A DNA stretch of 64,000 nucleotides from Photorhabdus laumondii subsp. laumondii (GTDB lineage Bacteria; Pseudomonadota; Gammaproteobacteria; Enterobacterales; Enterobacteriaceae): assembly GCF_003343245.1 (NCBI RefSeq), contig NZ_CP024901.1, positions 5,332,001-5,396,000 on the forward strand, read 5' to 3'. Every line of letters begins with the position of its first letter. Position 1 is the stretch's first letter. Below are positions 47,349 to 57,434 of the stretch, piece by piece. Below the pieces are notes generated by a model that made no database searches, was not told where the DNA came from, and saw nothing but the letters and a program-made list of their open reading frames with translations. Made by a program: the position numbers and the translations under genes.

Positions 47349-48032
47349 ATCATAACCACCCGCATAGCGGGTGGTTTGCTCTAGCCCTATAAGGGCATAT
47401 TACCGACTGCGCCTAAATGACGCCCTTTCTCTTCGTTCAAGCTAAGTGTCTTTGCTTCTTTGGCTTACCCCTTGAAGGGGTCTTCATGCTCTCGTGTACT
47501 TAACTTATCCTGCATTAAATCTGACTTTTCTTGCTCTCTGATGTATTTTCGGATTGTGGCTTCATTTAGCCCTACCGTACTCACGTAGTATCCTTCTGAC
47601 CAAAACTTCCTATTGCCAAACTTGTATTTTAAATTGGCGTGCTTATCAAATATCATTAATGCGCTTTTACCTTTTAGATATCCCATAAAACTTGAAACAC
47701 TTATTTTAGGTGGGATACTCACCAGTATATGGACGTGATCTGGCATGAGATGCCCTTCGATGATTTCTACTCCTTTATACTGACAAAGGTCTCGTAAAAT
47801 CTCACCTATCCTCGAACGGATACGGGTAAAAATGACTTTTCGTCTGTATTTCGGCGAAAAGACGATGTGGTATTTGCACAGCCACTTTGTATGTGCTGAG
47901 CTTTGTGCTTTAATTCCCATAAACACCTTTCCTTATTTGAGTTACGTATATTAGCTTGAACATCTATATCGTAACGGAAAGGTGTTTTTCTTGGTATAAC
48001 CCTTGATTTCCACCCGCATAGCGGGTGGTTTT
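47349..48032 (-). mobile_element. IS200/IS605-family element (IS200 type)
   Basis: A single TnpA gene flanked by the same palindrome, CCACCCGCATAGCGGGTGG, at 47356-47374 and 48010-48028. Subterminal hairpins of this kind are what the Y1 transposase recognises. About 680 bases in all, normal for IS200. Exact ends are not defined because these elements have no terminal inverted repeats or target duplication. Confidence 0.85.
47465..47926 (-). CDS. tnpA: IS200-type Y1 transposase TnpA
   Basis: 153 residues, full length. HUH motif in EGHLMPDHVHILVSI and the nucleophile Tyr in ATIRKYIREQ. Single-strand transposition by a dimeric Y1 enzyme. The frame is intact, so the element could be mobile. Confidence 0.93.
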   Translation of the reverse strand: MFMGIKAQSSAHTKWLCKYHIVFSPKYRRKVIFTRIRSRIGEILRDLCQYKGVEIIEGHLMPDHVHILVSIPPKISVSSFMGYLKGKSALMIFDKHANLKYKFGNRKFWSEGYYVSTVGLNEATIRKYIREQEKSDLMQDKLSTREHEDPFKG

Positions 48033-48120
48033 ATGTTTAAGAAGCTGACGCTACTTAAACTGGCTAAAGCCATAATAATCTGACAGCGCCAATAGCGCTG
48101 CAATTACCGTGGATAATAAA

Positions 48121-48921
48121 TTAAACCCGATACATTTCGCACAAATAGTGGGGAACCGCATCATCAGCGTTTGAGCCAATCACTTCCATATCCGGCAAGA
48201 TATCTTTCAAACGCTGGTGAGCATCCTGCATAATGCAGCCCTTACCTGCTACCGTCAGCATTTCAAAGTCATTCATGCCATCACCAAAAGCAATACAATC
48301 ACTCAGTTTATAACCCATAGCTTGGGCTACCTGCTCAAGTGCATGACCTTTCGAAACACCACCCGCCATAACTTCCAGACAATTGCGCAACGAGAAACTT
48401 ACATTAACGCTATCACCCCAACGCGCTTTGATTTTCTCTTCCAACGCAACCAATAGATCATGATCTTGGCAGGTAAAATAAACTTTACATACGTCATCGG
48501 TTTTAAAGTTGTCACGCTCAAAAAGTTGATAATGAAACACCGATTCCTGAAAAAACTCTTTCTGCTCAGGGCATTCACGATTCATATACCAGTGATCATG
48601 GCAATAATAATTCGTCAGAATATCAACGTTATCAAACTCCATTAGACACAAGTCATGCACAATCTCAGGATCAACATTGTGACTGAAAACCAGTTCTCCC
48701 ATAGCATTGTGCACCCGCGCACCATTGGAAGTAATCATGTAGGCATCAATACCAAGAACATCTCGGATTTGCGCAACATCTACATGATGACGACCAGTAG
48801 CAAAAATAAAATGAATGCCTTTATTGGTCAGTAAATTAAGAGTTTCCTTGGTGTAAGAAGTTAATTTGTGATCAGGAGACAGCAAAGTGCCATCTAAATC
48901 TGAAGCAACAATGTGATACAT
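48121..48921 (-). CDS. yigL: HAD-family sugar/pyridoxal phosphatase YigL
   Basis: The start MYHIVASDLDGTLLSPDHKL at 48921 (266 aa) matches E. coli YigL; the upstream 33 residues read in from pldB and are not conserved. A Cof-type HAD phosphatase with DLDGTLL nucleophile, ITSNGARV, a cap domain and the motif GDGMNDFEML. In E. coli it dephosphorylates sugar phosphates during glucose-phosphate stress. It follows pldB. Confidence 0.95.
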   Translation of the reverse strand: MYHIVASDLDGTLLSPDHKLTSYTKETLNLLTNKGIHFIFATGRHHVDVAQIRDVLGIDAYMITSNGARVHNAMGELVFSHNVDPEIVHDLCLMEFDNVDILTNYYCHDHWYMNRECPEQKEFFQESVFHYQLFERDNFKTDDVCKVYFTCQDHDLLVALEEKIKARWGDSVNVSFSLRNCLEVMAGGVSKGHALEQVAQAMGYKLSDCIAFGDGMNDFEMLTVAGKGCIMQDAHQRLKDILPDMEVIGSNADDAVPHYLCEMYRV

Positions 48922-48943
48922 AGTTATCATTCCTATAATTGAA

Positions 48944-49942
48944 TCAATTCTGGTCAAAAAAATCACAAATGGCGTTGAGTGCCTGGCTACGTAATTTATC
49001 TTTTTCAAACAGGATCTCATGATGCGCCCCTTGAATAATCAAAGGTGAACGTTCTTTGATGAAAGCCCTCACTTTATTACGTGATTCACAAAAAGCCCGT
49101 AATCGGCAATTATTAACAACCTTATCTTCACTGGCTTTTAAAATTATCAATGGCGTCTCAATTTCTCCGGCTTTTTCTATCAGCATATCGCCAATCCAGA
49201 TACTTTCCCGCACCCAACGATATGTCGGTCCCCCGATATGTAATTCCGGATAATCCGCGTAATAACGGAGGTAACGGCTATAACGTTCATAACTGTGTGT
49301 CAGAAGGTTTATCAAATAAGGCAACGGACGCCATTTCCCAGTAAATACCGCATAATGGTTGCGCATATCCGGCCGCTTTTCAGCCCGATTTACCAGGAAA
49401 GTTGCCAACCAACGTGGCATAGGAAAGTTAATACCAAACATAGGAGCACAAAGGGCTGCTGCATCAAATACCTGGCTGTGACGTAATAAAAATCCCCCTA
49501 ATATTGCCGCTCCCATTGAATGAGCTAACGCATAACAATGAGAATAATGACGAGGAAGAATTTCTCTTTCTATTAATATTTCAACGTCATCAATATAATC
49601 ATCAAATTTTTCTACATGCCCTTTTTGTGGATCTGCAAGTATCCTGCTGGATCGCCCCTGCCCACGATGATCAATAATAAAAATGTCGTAACCAAGGTGA
49701 TAAAAATCAAATGCTACTTCCGAGTATTTGACATAACTTTCACTACGGCCAGGAAAGATAACAACCGCTCTATCATTTTTTATTGTTGTGCAAAAACGAA
49801 CATAACGTATCAGTACATTATCGACGCCGATAAATTCACACTCTTCCCTAGCTTGCCAAAAATCTAACAGAGGCCCATTGGCAAAAACAGAGAACTGCAC
49901 CTCACGATTGAACCAACTTTCTTTCAACATTTCTGGCGTCAT
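48944..49942 (-). CDS. pldB: Lysophospholipase L2
   Basis: 332 residues, alpha/beta-hydrolase with nucleophile motif AHSMGAAILG (variant of GHSMGG), an oxyanion region FIIDHRGQGRSSR, and a late His in IQGAHHEIL. PldB cleaves lysophospholipids at the inner membrane. Order recQ-pldB-yigL is as in E. coli, except that rhtC and rhtB are missing between recQ and pldB. Confidence 0.93.
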   Translation of the reverse strand: MTPEMLKESWFNREVQFSVFANGPLLDFWQAREECEFIGVDNVLIRYVRFCTTIKNDRAVVIFPGRSESYVKYSEVAFDFYHLGYDIFIIDHRGQGRSSRILADPQKGHVEKFDDYIDDVEILIEREILPRHYSHCYALAHSMGAAILGGFLLRHSQVFDAAALCAPMFGINFPMPRWLATFLVNRAEKRPDMRNHYAVFTGKWRPLPYLINLLTHSYERYSRYLRYYADYPELHIGGPTYRWVRESIWIGDMLIEKAGEIETPLIILKASEDKVVNNCRLRAFCESRNKVRAFIKERSPLIIQGAHHEILFEKDKLRSQALNAICDFFDQN

Positions 49943-49956
49943 AAGTTGCCCTCTGA

Positions 49957-51783
49957 CTATCCAAACTCCTCTAGATGTTCACGAATTAAGGCCATAAAGA
50001 CATTACCAAAACGTTCAAGTTTCCGTTGCCCTACCCCGTTGATTAATAACATTTCACCCTCCGTAACCGGGCATTGCTCTGCCATTTCAATCAGCGTGAC
50101 ATCGTTAAATACAACAAAAGGCGGGATATTTTCTTCGTCAGCAATAGATTTCCGTAATTTACGTAGCTTGGCAAATAGTTTGCGATCATAATTACCACTA
50201 TACGATTTACTTTGCTGACTACGCCCTTTTAGATTCTGTATTCGTGGAACAGCCAGTTTTAGCGAAACTTCACCACGCAATATCGGACGTGCCGCTTCTG
50301 TTAATTGTAATGCAGAATAATTGGCAATGTTTTGACTGATAAAGCCTAAATGAATAAGCTGCCGCAATACACTCACCCAGTGTTCCTGACTTTGATCTTT
50401 ACCAATACCATAAACCGGCAAATGATCATGTCTCATATCACGGATACGCTGATTATTCGCACCTCTGAGCACTTCAACAATATAGCCGATACCAAAGCGC
50501 TGCCCAACCCGGTAAATAGAAGAAAGCGCTTTTTGGGCATCCACCAAGCCATCATAATTTTTTGGTGGATCAAGGCAGATATCACAGTTACCGCAAGGGG
50601 TTTGTTTGCTTTCACCAAAATAGTTCAATAACACCAGACGGCGGCAAGTTTGCGCTTCGGCAAAAGCCCCCATTGCATTGAGCTTATGTCGCTCAATATC
50701 CTGCTGTGTGCCCACCTCTTTCTCTTCCAGACAACGGCGAAGCCATACCATATCCGCGGGATCATAAAACAGCACCGCTTCCGCCGGCAGACCATCACGC
50801 CCGGCACGCCCGGTCTCCTGATAATAGGATTCGATATTACGAGGAATATTAAAATGAACCACAAACCGAACATTGGGTTTATTAATTCCCATACCAAATG
50901 CCACGGTTGCCACCACCACCTGTAAATCATCACGTTGAAATGCATCCTGCACCCGCGCACGTTGACTGTTATCCAACCCGGCATGGTATGGCGCAACACT
51001 CAAGCCACGTTTTTGTAAACGCTCTGATATCTCTTCAACTCTGCTGCGGCTGTTGCAGTACACAATGCCACTTTTACCTTTCTGACCGCGAATAAATAGC
51101 CACAGTTGATCTAATGGTTTGTATTTTTCTATCAAGGTATAACGGATATTGGGACGGTCAAAACTGCTGATATGGATAAGTGGATTATTAAGATTCAGTA
51201 GTCGGACAATATCATTGCGAGTCGTTTCATCAGCGGTGGCCGTCAACGCAATGACAGGTAATGTCGGAAAGCGTTGCCTGAGCTGCCCCAATGCCCGGTA
51301 TTCCGGCCGGAAATCATGGCCCCATTGTGAAATACAGTGGGCTTCATCCACAGCCAACATGGCTGGTTGCCATTCCAGAAGTTGCTCAAGGAAGTTATCC
51401 ATCATCAAACGCTCAGGGGCGATATACAGCAATTTAATCATGCCCTGACGGCAACGCCGGATCACATCAATCTGTTGTTCACGGGCCTGAGTTGAATTCA
51501 AGCAATCTGCCGCAACGCCATTTGCCCGCAGTTGATCCACCTGATCTTTCATTAAAGAGATCAACGGGGAAACAACCAAAGTTACCCCTTCCTGTACCAG
51601 TGCCGGAATTTGGTAACATAATGATTTACCGCCACCAGTCGGCATAATGACCAGACAGTCACGCCCTTCAAGAATGGTATCGATAACTTGTTGCTGACCA
51701 GAACGGAATTGCAAGTAACCAAAGGTTTTCCGCAATACCTGTTCTGCCAGTGATATCGTATTAATGACCTCTGCGGTAGACAC
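49957..51783 (-). CDS. recQ: ATP-dependent DNA helicase RecQ
   Basis: 608 residues from a GTG at 51783 with GAGGAAAA upstream; a longer reading from 51825 is not conserved. Superfamily 2 helicase: motif I MPTGGGKSLCYQ, DEAH in AVDEAHCISQWGHDF, motif VI QETGRAGRDG, zinc-binding CGNCDIC, winged helix and a C-terminal HRDC domain (NYDRKLFAKLRKLRKSIADE). It works with RecJ at stalled forks. The stop is 14 bases before pldB. Confidence 0.96.
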   Translation of the reverse strand: MSTAEVINTISLAEQVLRKTFGYLQFRSGQQQVIDTILEGRDCLVIMPTGGGKSLCYQIPALVQEGVTLVVSPLISLMKDQVDQLRANGVAADCLNSTQAREQQIDVIRRCRQGMIKLLYIAPERLMMDNFLEQLLEWQPAMLAVDEAHCISQWGHDFRPEYRALGQLRQRFPTLPVIALTATADETTRNDIVRLLNLNNPLIHISSFDRPNIRYTLIEKYKPLDQLWLFIRGQKGKSGIVYCNSRSRVEEISERLQKRGLSVAPYHAGLDNSQRARVQDAFQRDDLQVVVATVAFGMGINKPNVRFVVHFNIPRNIESYYQETGRAGRDGLPAEAVLFYDPADMVWLRRCLEEKEVGTQQDIERHKLNAMGAFAEAQTCRRLVLLNYFGESKQTPCGNCDICLDPPKNYDGLVDAQKALSSIYRVGQRFGIGYIVEVLRGANNQRIRDMRHDHLPVYGIGKDQSQEHWVSVLRQLIHLGFISQNIANYSALQLTEAARPILRGEVSLKLAVPRIQNLKGRSQQSKSYSGNYDRKLFAKLRKLRKSIADEENIPPFVVFNDVTLIEMAEQCPVTEGEMLLINGVGQRKLERFGNVFMALIREHLEEFG

Positions 51784-52231
51784 GCTTTTCCTCAACCATA
51801 TTAAAAAATCATAGACGCCATGCAAAACGCCTGAGCATTATGCTATCTCACTCTCGAAATAATTACAGCATGTCATTGAACATCATCTCGGTATAAACGC
51901 AGATTTTGTTAAACGTTATAGCCGCTCAAAAATTCTTCCCCAATTCATCTTACTCATCCCAATGCAGCGCCATAACACCACATTTTTGCCTGCTATTTAA
52001 ACAAAACTAGAGTAAATCCTTACACTTACACAGTTGTTAATGATAATAATTTGTATTAATGTTATCAAAATTGAATACCCCAAAAGTCACCTGTCTAAGA
52101 GAACCGGAATGAATACCTGGAAAAGGATGCTTATATTCGAAAATTTCAGAATTAAGCGTACCGATTTGTTTCCAGTGTATAACGACTATGTTGGATGTGA
52201 TTTTTGATTATGAATAGGGATTGTTATCACC
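51784..52231. other. Divergent recQ/siderophore intergenic region
   Basis: About 450 bases between recQ (minus) and the NIS synthetase (plus). It carries a Fur-box-like site (52036-52054) and AT-rich promoter-like DNA. A 32-codon ORF beginning near 52108 is not supported. The pldA gene found next to recQ in E. coli is absent here. Confidence 0.5.
52036..52054 (+). promoter_or_regulatory. Fur-box-like operator before the siderophore operon
   Basis: GTTAATGATAATAATTTGT matches the 19-mer GATAATGATAATCATTATC at 14 of 19 positions, with the central AATGATAAT intact. It should repress the operon when iron is plentiful. Confidence 0.65.
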
Positions 52232-54055
52232 ATGAGTTCACTGCATATTAACTCCGATAATCACACTCTGCATCTCAACGCAGAGAACTGGCTCTATGCC
52301 AATCGCCATCTGGTGACAAAAATATTACGTGAGCTATGTCACGAAAAATTAATTAACCCTACCTATCATGGACAACAGCAATATTCTCTGACAATAGGTG
52401 ACTACCAATACCATTTTCAAGCAGAAACTTATCAGCTCGATCATATTGATATTGATGCCGCTTCCGTAACCAAACTCAGGGATAATCAATCTCAGCCACT
52501 TGATGCTATTCAACTGATTATTGAGTTGCATCCGCTGTTGGAAATCCCGGAAAAAATGCTGCCGATTTATCTCGACGAGATATCCAGTACGCTCTACGGT
52601 CACGCTTTTAAATATCAGTACAACCGACTTACAGCCCAAGATTTAGCTTATGCCGATTATCAAGTCGTTGAAACGACAATGAGTGAAGGCCATCCAGTCT
52701 TTATTGCCAATAATGGCCGAATTGGTTTTGATGCCGATGATTATCAGCGTTATGCACCTGAAAGCGCTAGCCCCGTGACTTTAATCTGGATTGCGGTACA
52801 TAAGGATAAAGCTATTTTCTCTGCACTATCCGATCTTTCATACCAACAATTAATAGAAGAAGAATTGGGGAAATATCTGCCAGCCCAATTTGAACGCCAC
52901 CTTAATATGTTGGGATTATGCCCGTCAGATTATTATCTGATGCCTCTCCACCCTTGGCAGTGGCAGCACCGTATTGCGATCAGCTTTGCAGCAGATATTG
53001 CCAATAATCATATTGTTTATCTTGGAGAAGGGCATGATCGTTACCTTGCTCAGCAATCTATCCGCACTTTCTTCAACATTACTCAACCGAAGAAGAACTA
53101 CGTTAAGACCGCCCTATCCGTGCTCAACATGGGCTTTATGCGTGGGCTCGATCCACACAGCATGGTCACAACCCCATCAGTCAATGAGTGGCTCAGCAAC
53201 TTAGTCCATAATGACAGTTTCTTCCAACAGAAGGGTTTTACCGTATTACGGGAACGTGCTGCTCTCGGTTATTTCAATAACTACTTTGAATCAGCCATTA
53301 AGAAGGACAGCCCACATAAGAAAATGTTGTCAGCACTGTGGCGCGAAAGCCCAATGACGCTGTTGCAGGATAACCAACGCTTGATGACAATGGCTTCGTT
53401 GCTGCATGTCGATTATCAAGGTCATTCCGTCGTCGCAGCTTTGGTAAAGAGTTCTGGTTTAGATGCAGAAGAGTGGATATCACGTTATCTCGATGCTTAC
53501 CTCTCGCCATTACTGCGCTCTTTCTTCACCTATGATCTGGTATTTATGCCACATGGCGAAAATCTGATGTTGGTATTGGATAATAACAGCCCAACAAACA
53601 TGTTGATGAAAGATATTGGTGAAGAAATCGCTATTTTGAATGGTGATCTCCAATTGCCTGAAGAGATTAATTTCCTGCACGTCACTATCGAAGACGATAT
53701 GAAAATTAACTATATCTTCCTTGATATTTTCGATTGTTTCTTCCGCTACCTGATTCCGCTGTTGCAAAAAGATCTTAATCTACCCGAAGAGCGTTTCTGG
53801 CTACTGGTTGCACGCTGTGTCCATAATTACCAATCACAACATCTGCATCAGATTGAAAAATTCCGCCAGTTCGATCTGTTTAAGCGGGAATTTATTCGTA
53901 CCTGTCTGAACCGTCTGCAAATGGCAAACAATCAACAGATGATCGACCTCGACGATCGCGAAAAGAATCTCAAATTCGCCGGAACCTTAGTTAACCCGCT
54001 GTACGCTTTACGCCATGAATACTCGGTTATTCTTCATCAAGCCGAACAGCAATAA
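52232..54055 (+). CDS. NIS-type siderophore synthetase (IucA/IucC family)
   Basis: 607 residues. The family's adenylation motifs are visible: HPLLEIPEKML, HPWQW, IRTFFNITQ, KTALSVLNMGFMRGL and the late HGENLMLVL. These enzymes activate a carboxylate and join it to an amine without a peptide synthetase. With a decarboxylase and a monooxygenase in the same locus it fits DesD/AlcC/PubC-type enzymes that oligomerise or cyclise N-hydroxy-N-succinyl diamines. Unlike DfoC of Erwinia, no acyltransferase domain is fused. The product (desferrioxamine, putrebactin, bisucaberin or alcaligin type) cannot be told here. Confidence 0.85.
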   Translation: MSSLHINSDNHTLHLNAENWLYANRHLVTKILRELCHEKLINPTYHGQQQYSLTIGDYQYHFQAETYQLDHIDIDAASVTKLRDNQSQPLDAIQLIIELHPLLEIPEKMLPIYLDEISSTLYGHAFKYQYNRLTAQDLAYADYQVVETTMSEGHPVFIANNGRIGFDADDYQRYAPESASPVTLIWIAVHKDKAIFSALSDLSYQQLIEEELGKYLPAQFERHLNMLGLCPSDYYLMPLHPWQWQHRIAISFAADIANNHIVYLGEGHDRYLAQQSIRTFFNITQPKKNYVKTALSVLNMGFMRGLDPHSMVTTPSVNEWLSNLVHNDSFFQQKGFTVLRERAALGYFNNYFESAIKKDSPHKKMLSALWRESPMTLLQDNQRLMTMASLLHVDYQGHSVVAALVKSSGLDAEEWISRYLDAYLSPLLRSFFTYDLVFMPHGENLMLVLDNNSPTNMLMKDIGEEIAILNGDLQLPEEINFLHVTIEDDMKINYIFLDIFDCFFRYLIPLLQKDLNLPEERFWLLVARCVHNYQSQHLHQIEKFRQFDLFKREFIRTCLNRLQMANNQQMIDLDDREKNLKFAGTLVNPLYALRHEYSVILHQAEQQ

Positions 54056-54105
54056 ATAAAAATATCAACATAGATAAATACCAAAAGATTTAATTTGGGG
54101 ATGGA

Positions 54106-56349
54106 ATGAATAATAAGAAAGTGATGTATCCGTTTTTGCAAAAGGATTCCATGATTAAAAAAACAACTCTTGCAATGACTATACAGTTAGTATTAATGGG
54201 AAATAGCTATGCAATCGCGGAAAGTGCACAGAATAAGAGCGATAAAACCGCTGCCCAAAATGACAAGATACTCGTCACCGCTTCACGACCAGAACATGAA
54301 GGGGTGACCGAAGACACCGGCATGTACAATACCACGTCGATGGTCACCGCCACCGGTCTAAACCTCTCGGCGCGTGAAACGCCACAGACCGTCAGTGTCG
54401 TGACCAAACAACGGATGCTTGACGAAAATCTGGACAGTGTTAATCGCGTCATCGATAGCACAACGGGTATGAACGTACGCCAGTTTGATAGTGATCGTTT
54501 CGGGTTTACTTCTCGTGGCATGTCTATCAATAACATCCTGCGTGATGGGGTTGCGACCTACTACGACACTCGCTTTAACTATGGTGACAATCTTTTGGAT
54601 GCTGACCTGCTTGATCGTATCGAAGTGGTACGTGGAGCAGCCGGTTTGATGGTTGGCCCAGGCAATCCTTCGGCAGCCGTTAACCTGATTCGTAAACGTC
54701 CAACCCGCGATTTCCGTGGTGAATTCTCTGCCGGAGCAGGTTCTTGGGATAAATGGCGCACTGGCCTTGATCTCTCTGGCCCATTAAATGACAGCGGCAA
54801 CCTACGTGGACGTTTCGTTACAGCCTATCAAGCGGCTAACTCTTTTATTGATCGCAATAACAACGAAAGATACCCGTTCTATGGCGTTCTTGAAGCGGAT
54901 TTGACAGAAAATACCTTGCTGACTATAGGCGTGGATTATCAACGTAATCACACCCGTGGCGGTATGTTTGGTGGTTTGCCGATCTACTTTGCAAACGGCA
55001 GCAAAACAGACTATAAACGCAGCGACAGCTATGCACCTGATTGGGCTTTTTCAAAAGTTCGGACCTTCTCTACCTTTACCAGCCTGCAACATAACTTTGA
55101 CAACGGCTGGAGTGTAAAAGGCACCTTTACTTATGATAATAGCGCTCTGGACCAAAAAGTCCTGTGGGCAACAAGTTTTCCTAACCGTAGCACCAATATT
55201 GGTATGGTGCCAGGTAACATGACACTCATCGATGGCAGCCGTCGCCAGAAGAACTACGATCTACAAGTGAACGGTGACTACCGGTTGTTTAACCGTACAC
55301 ATCATGTCAGCTTCGGCTTAAACCATCAGCAACAGGATTTCCAAAACGATTACTTCAACGCAACCTGTATGCTTACACGTCCAAATAGCTGTCCAGGAAT
55401 AGGTGACTTCACCTCTCCTGGCTGGCAATATCCTGAACCAGAGTGGAGTAATACGCGAACTTATGGCTCGAAAGGCCGTAATGAACAGACCTCAGGTTAT
55501 GCAGTCACTCAGATTTCTCTGGCAGATCCATTGACCTTGATCCTTGGTGGTCGAGTAACCAGTTGGCAAACACGTGGTGATAATTTCAATACTCCACAAA
55601 ATGCCAGCTACAGTGACGAATTTGTTCCTTACGGTGGACTTATCTACAACATTACTCAAGACTTGTCGGTTTACACCAGTTATACCGAAATATTCAACCC
55701 GGAAAACCAACGTGACCGCAATAACAAATTACTTGCCCCAGTGTCTGGACAAAACTATGAAGTGGGCCTAAAAGGTGTTGCCTTCGATAACAGTCTCGAT
55801 TATTCACTGGCAGTCTTTGAAATCCGTCAAGATAACCTGCCATTAGTGGATAACAATGCCCCGAGACTACCAGATCTCTCCATTCCTCGTTATACAGTGG
55901 ATGGCACCAAAACTCGCGGGTTCGAAGCAGAAATCAGTGGTCAACTGACAGATAACTGGCGTCTTTATACTGGTTACACGCAATTCCGGGCAACAGATCC
56001 TAATGGTGTGCGAATCAATGCCAATACGCCAAACAGGCTGTTTAAGCTGTTTACCACCTACACCTTGCCAGGTGCGATGAGCAATCTGACCATTGGTGGT
56101 GGTGTTAACTGGCAGGATAAAACCTGGTTGACCGTTGATGGGCCTGGAAAAACATCAATGCAAGCGGAACAAAACAGCTTTGCTGTGGTGAACCTGATGA
56201 GCCGTTATCAATTCACACCGGATCTCTCTTTGACGGTTAACCTGAATAACGTCTTTGATAAGACCTACTACACCCAGTTCGGCCAATATTCTCAGTATTA
56301 CTATGGCGCACCTCGCAACATTGAAGCGATCTTGCGTTATAAGTTCTGA
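54106..56349 (+). CDS. TonB-dependent hydroxamate siderophore receptor
   Basis: 747 residues. Signal peptide with a hydrophobic core LAMTIQLVLMGNSYA; the second Met at residue 17 is a possible start. TonB box near DKILVTAS. Plug domain (RETPQTVSVVTKQRMLDE, FTSRGMSINNILRDG, RIEVVRGAAGLMVGPGNPS), then a 22-strand barrel with LNNVFDKTYY near the end and terminal Phe (RYKF). It resembles FhuE/FoxA-type receptors, consistent with the hydroxamate pathway around it. Confidence 0.9.
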   Translation: MNNKKVMYPFLQKDSMIKKTTLAMTIQLVLMGNSYAIAESAQNKSDKTAAQNDKILVTASRPEHEGVTEDTGMYNTTSMVTATGLNLSARETPQTVSVVTKQRMLDENLDSVNRVIDSTTGMNVRQFDSDRFGFTSRGMSINNILRDGVATYYDTRFNYGDNLLDADLLDRIEVVRGAAGLMVGPGNPSAAVNLIRKRPTRDFRGEFSAGAGSWDKWRTGLDLSGPLNDSGNLRGRFVTAYQAANSFIDRNNNERYPFYGVLEADLTENTLLTIGVDYQRNHTRGGMFGGLPIYFANGSKTDYKRSDSYAPDWAFSKVRTFSTFTSLQHNFDNGWSVKGTFTYDNSALDQKVLWATSFPNRSTNIGMVPGNMTLIDGSRRQKNYDLQVNGDYRLFNRTHHVSFGLNHQQQDFQNDYFNATCMLTRPNSCPGIGDFTSPGWQYPEPEWSNTRTYGSKGRNEQTSGYAVTQISLADPLTLILGGRVTSWQTRGDNFNTPQNASYSDEFVPYGGLIYNITQDLSVYTSYTEIFNPENQRDRNNKLLAPVSGQNYEVGLKGVAFDNSLDYSLAVFEIRQDNLPLVDNNAPRLPDLSIPRYTVDGTKTRGFEAEISGQLTDNWRLYTGYTQFRATDPNGVRINANTPNRLFKLFTTYTLPGAMSNLTIGGGVNWQDKTWLTVDGPGKTSMQAEQNSFAVVNLMSRYQFTPDLSLTVNLNNVFDKTYYTQFGQYSQYYYGAPRNIEAILRYKF

Positions 56350-56417
56350 GTTTAAAGTCATAATGACACTGCGGACGGCAAACCTTATGTTTCTATTTAT
56401 TTGAAGGAAAGCAAACA

Positions 56418-57434
56418 ATGAAATTGAAGCGTTGCAAAGGGTTTGCCGTACCGTTGATGCTGTTGGTCAGCCTGTTGGCTGGCTGTGATAAGCCAGCCAG
56501 CACAAACAATGCACCGTCAGATAAGCCCGGCTATCCTAAAGAAATAACTACCGCCTTGGGTACCGCGGTGATTCCACATCAACCCCAACGTGTTGTTGCC
56601 TTGGGTGCAGGAGCGGAAGATATCGTACTGGATCTTGGCATCGTCCCTGTCGGTATCGAATCCCACCGTTGGGGCGGGGATGAACAGGGCTATCTACCGT
56701 GGTTTAAACAAGCGATACAACAGCGTGGCGAGACTTTGCCAACTGTGATAGAGATGTACCCTGAATTAGACATTGAGAAGGTTATTAGTCTTAAGCCTGA
56801 TCTGATTGTGGCAACCCAATCAGGCCTCACCCAAGAAATTTATGACCATTTATCATATTTCGCCCCAGTGATCGCTTATCCATCTGCCCCTTGGCTCACG
56901 ACACCACAACAGCAGATTGAATTAATTGCTCGTGCGCTAGATAAACAGCCGCAAGGAGAGCAACTCGCTACTGAACTGAATGTCATATTGCGCGAATCAG
57001 GTAATACCATCCCGCATATCAGTGGCTACACTTTCGCCTATATCAAAGCGGGTATCAGCAGTAACATGCTATCGGTATACGTTAGAGGTGATCCTCGTGT
57101 CGATACTTTAATACACCTCGGTTTGACGCTACTGCCATCAGTCAGCACATTAGCCGATCCCTTCGGCAGTTTCGCCGCTAATATAGGACTGGAAAATGCC
57201 GATTATCTTAATGGCGCGGATATCTTAGTAACTTGGTTCAATAATGAACAAGAACGTAAGGCAGTGGAAGCACAACCACTGTTTCAATCTATCCGTGCCG
57301 TACACCTGGGAGGTTATATCCCACTAACTGACCAATCATTGGTCGTTGCCATGTCTTACGGTACACCGCTCAGCTTACGCTGGGGTTTATCACAATTTAT
57401 GCCCGTGCTGGCAGAGGCAATTAAATCATCATGA
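56418..57434 (+). CDS. Siderophore-binding lipoprotein of an ABC importer
   Basis: 338 residues. The signal ends in a lipobox, LLAGC, with Asp at +2 (CDKP), which in enterobacteria keeps a lipoprotein in the inner membrane. The rest is a FhuD/FepB-like class III binding fold (PQRVVALGAGAEDIVLDLGIVPVGIE, LKPDLIVATQSG). E. coli FhuD is soluble, so membrane anchoring is unusual and may tether the protein to its permeases. The stop overlaps the next ATG. Confidence 0.85.
   Translation: MKLKRCKGFAVPLMLLVSLLAGCDKPASTNNAPSDKPGYPKEITTALGTAVIPHQPQRVVALGAGAEDIVLDLGIVPVGIESHRWGGDEQGYLPWFKQAIQQRGETLPTVIEMYPELDIEKVISLKPDLIVATQSGLTQEIYDHLSYFAPVIAYPSAPWLTTPQQQIELIARALDKQPQGEQLATELNVILRESGNTIPHISGYTFAYIKAGISSNMLSVYVRGDPRVDTLIHLGLTLLPSVSTLADPFGSFAANIGLENADYLNGADILVTWFNNEQERKAVEAQPLFQSIRAVHLGGYIPLTDQSLVVAMSYGTPLSLRWGLSQFMPVLAEAIKSS

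Noticed and set aside
47354..48028. Repeated palindrome suggesting a CRISPR-like array
   Set aside because: Only two copies ~650 bases apart, flanking a Y1 transposase; they are IS200 end hairpins.
52108..52206. 32-codon ORF upstream of the NIS synthetase
   Set aside because: No plausible ribosome site and no similarity; likely chance.
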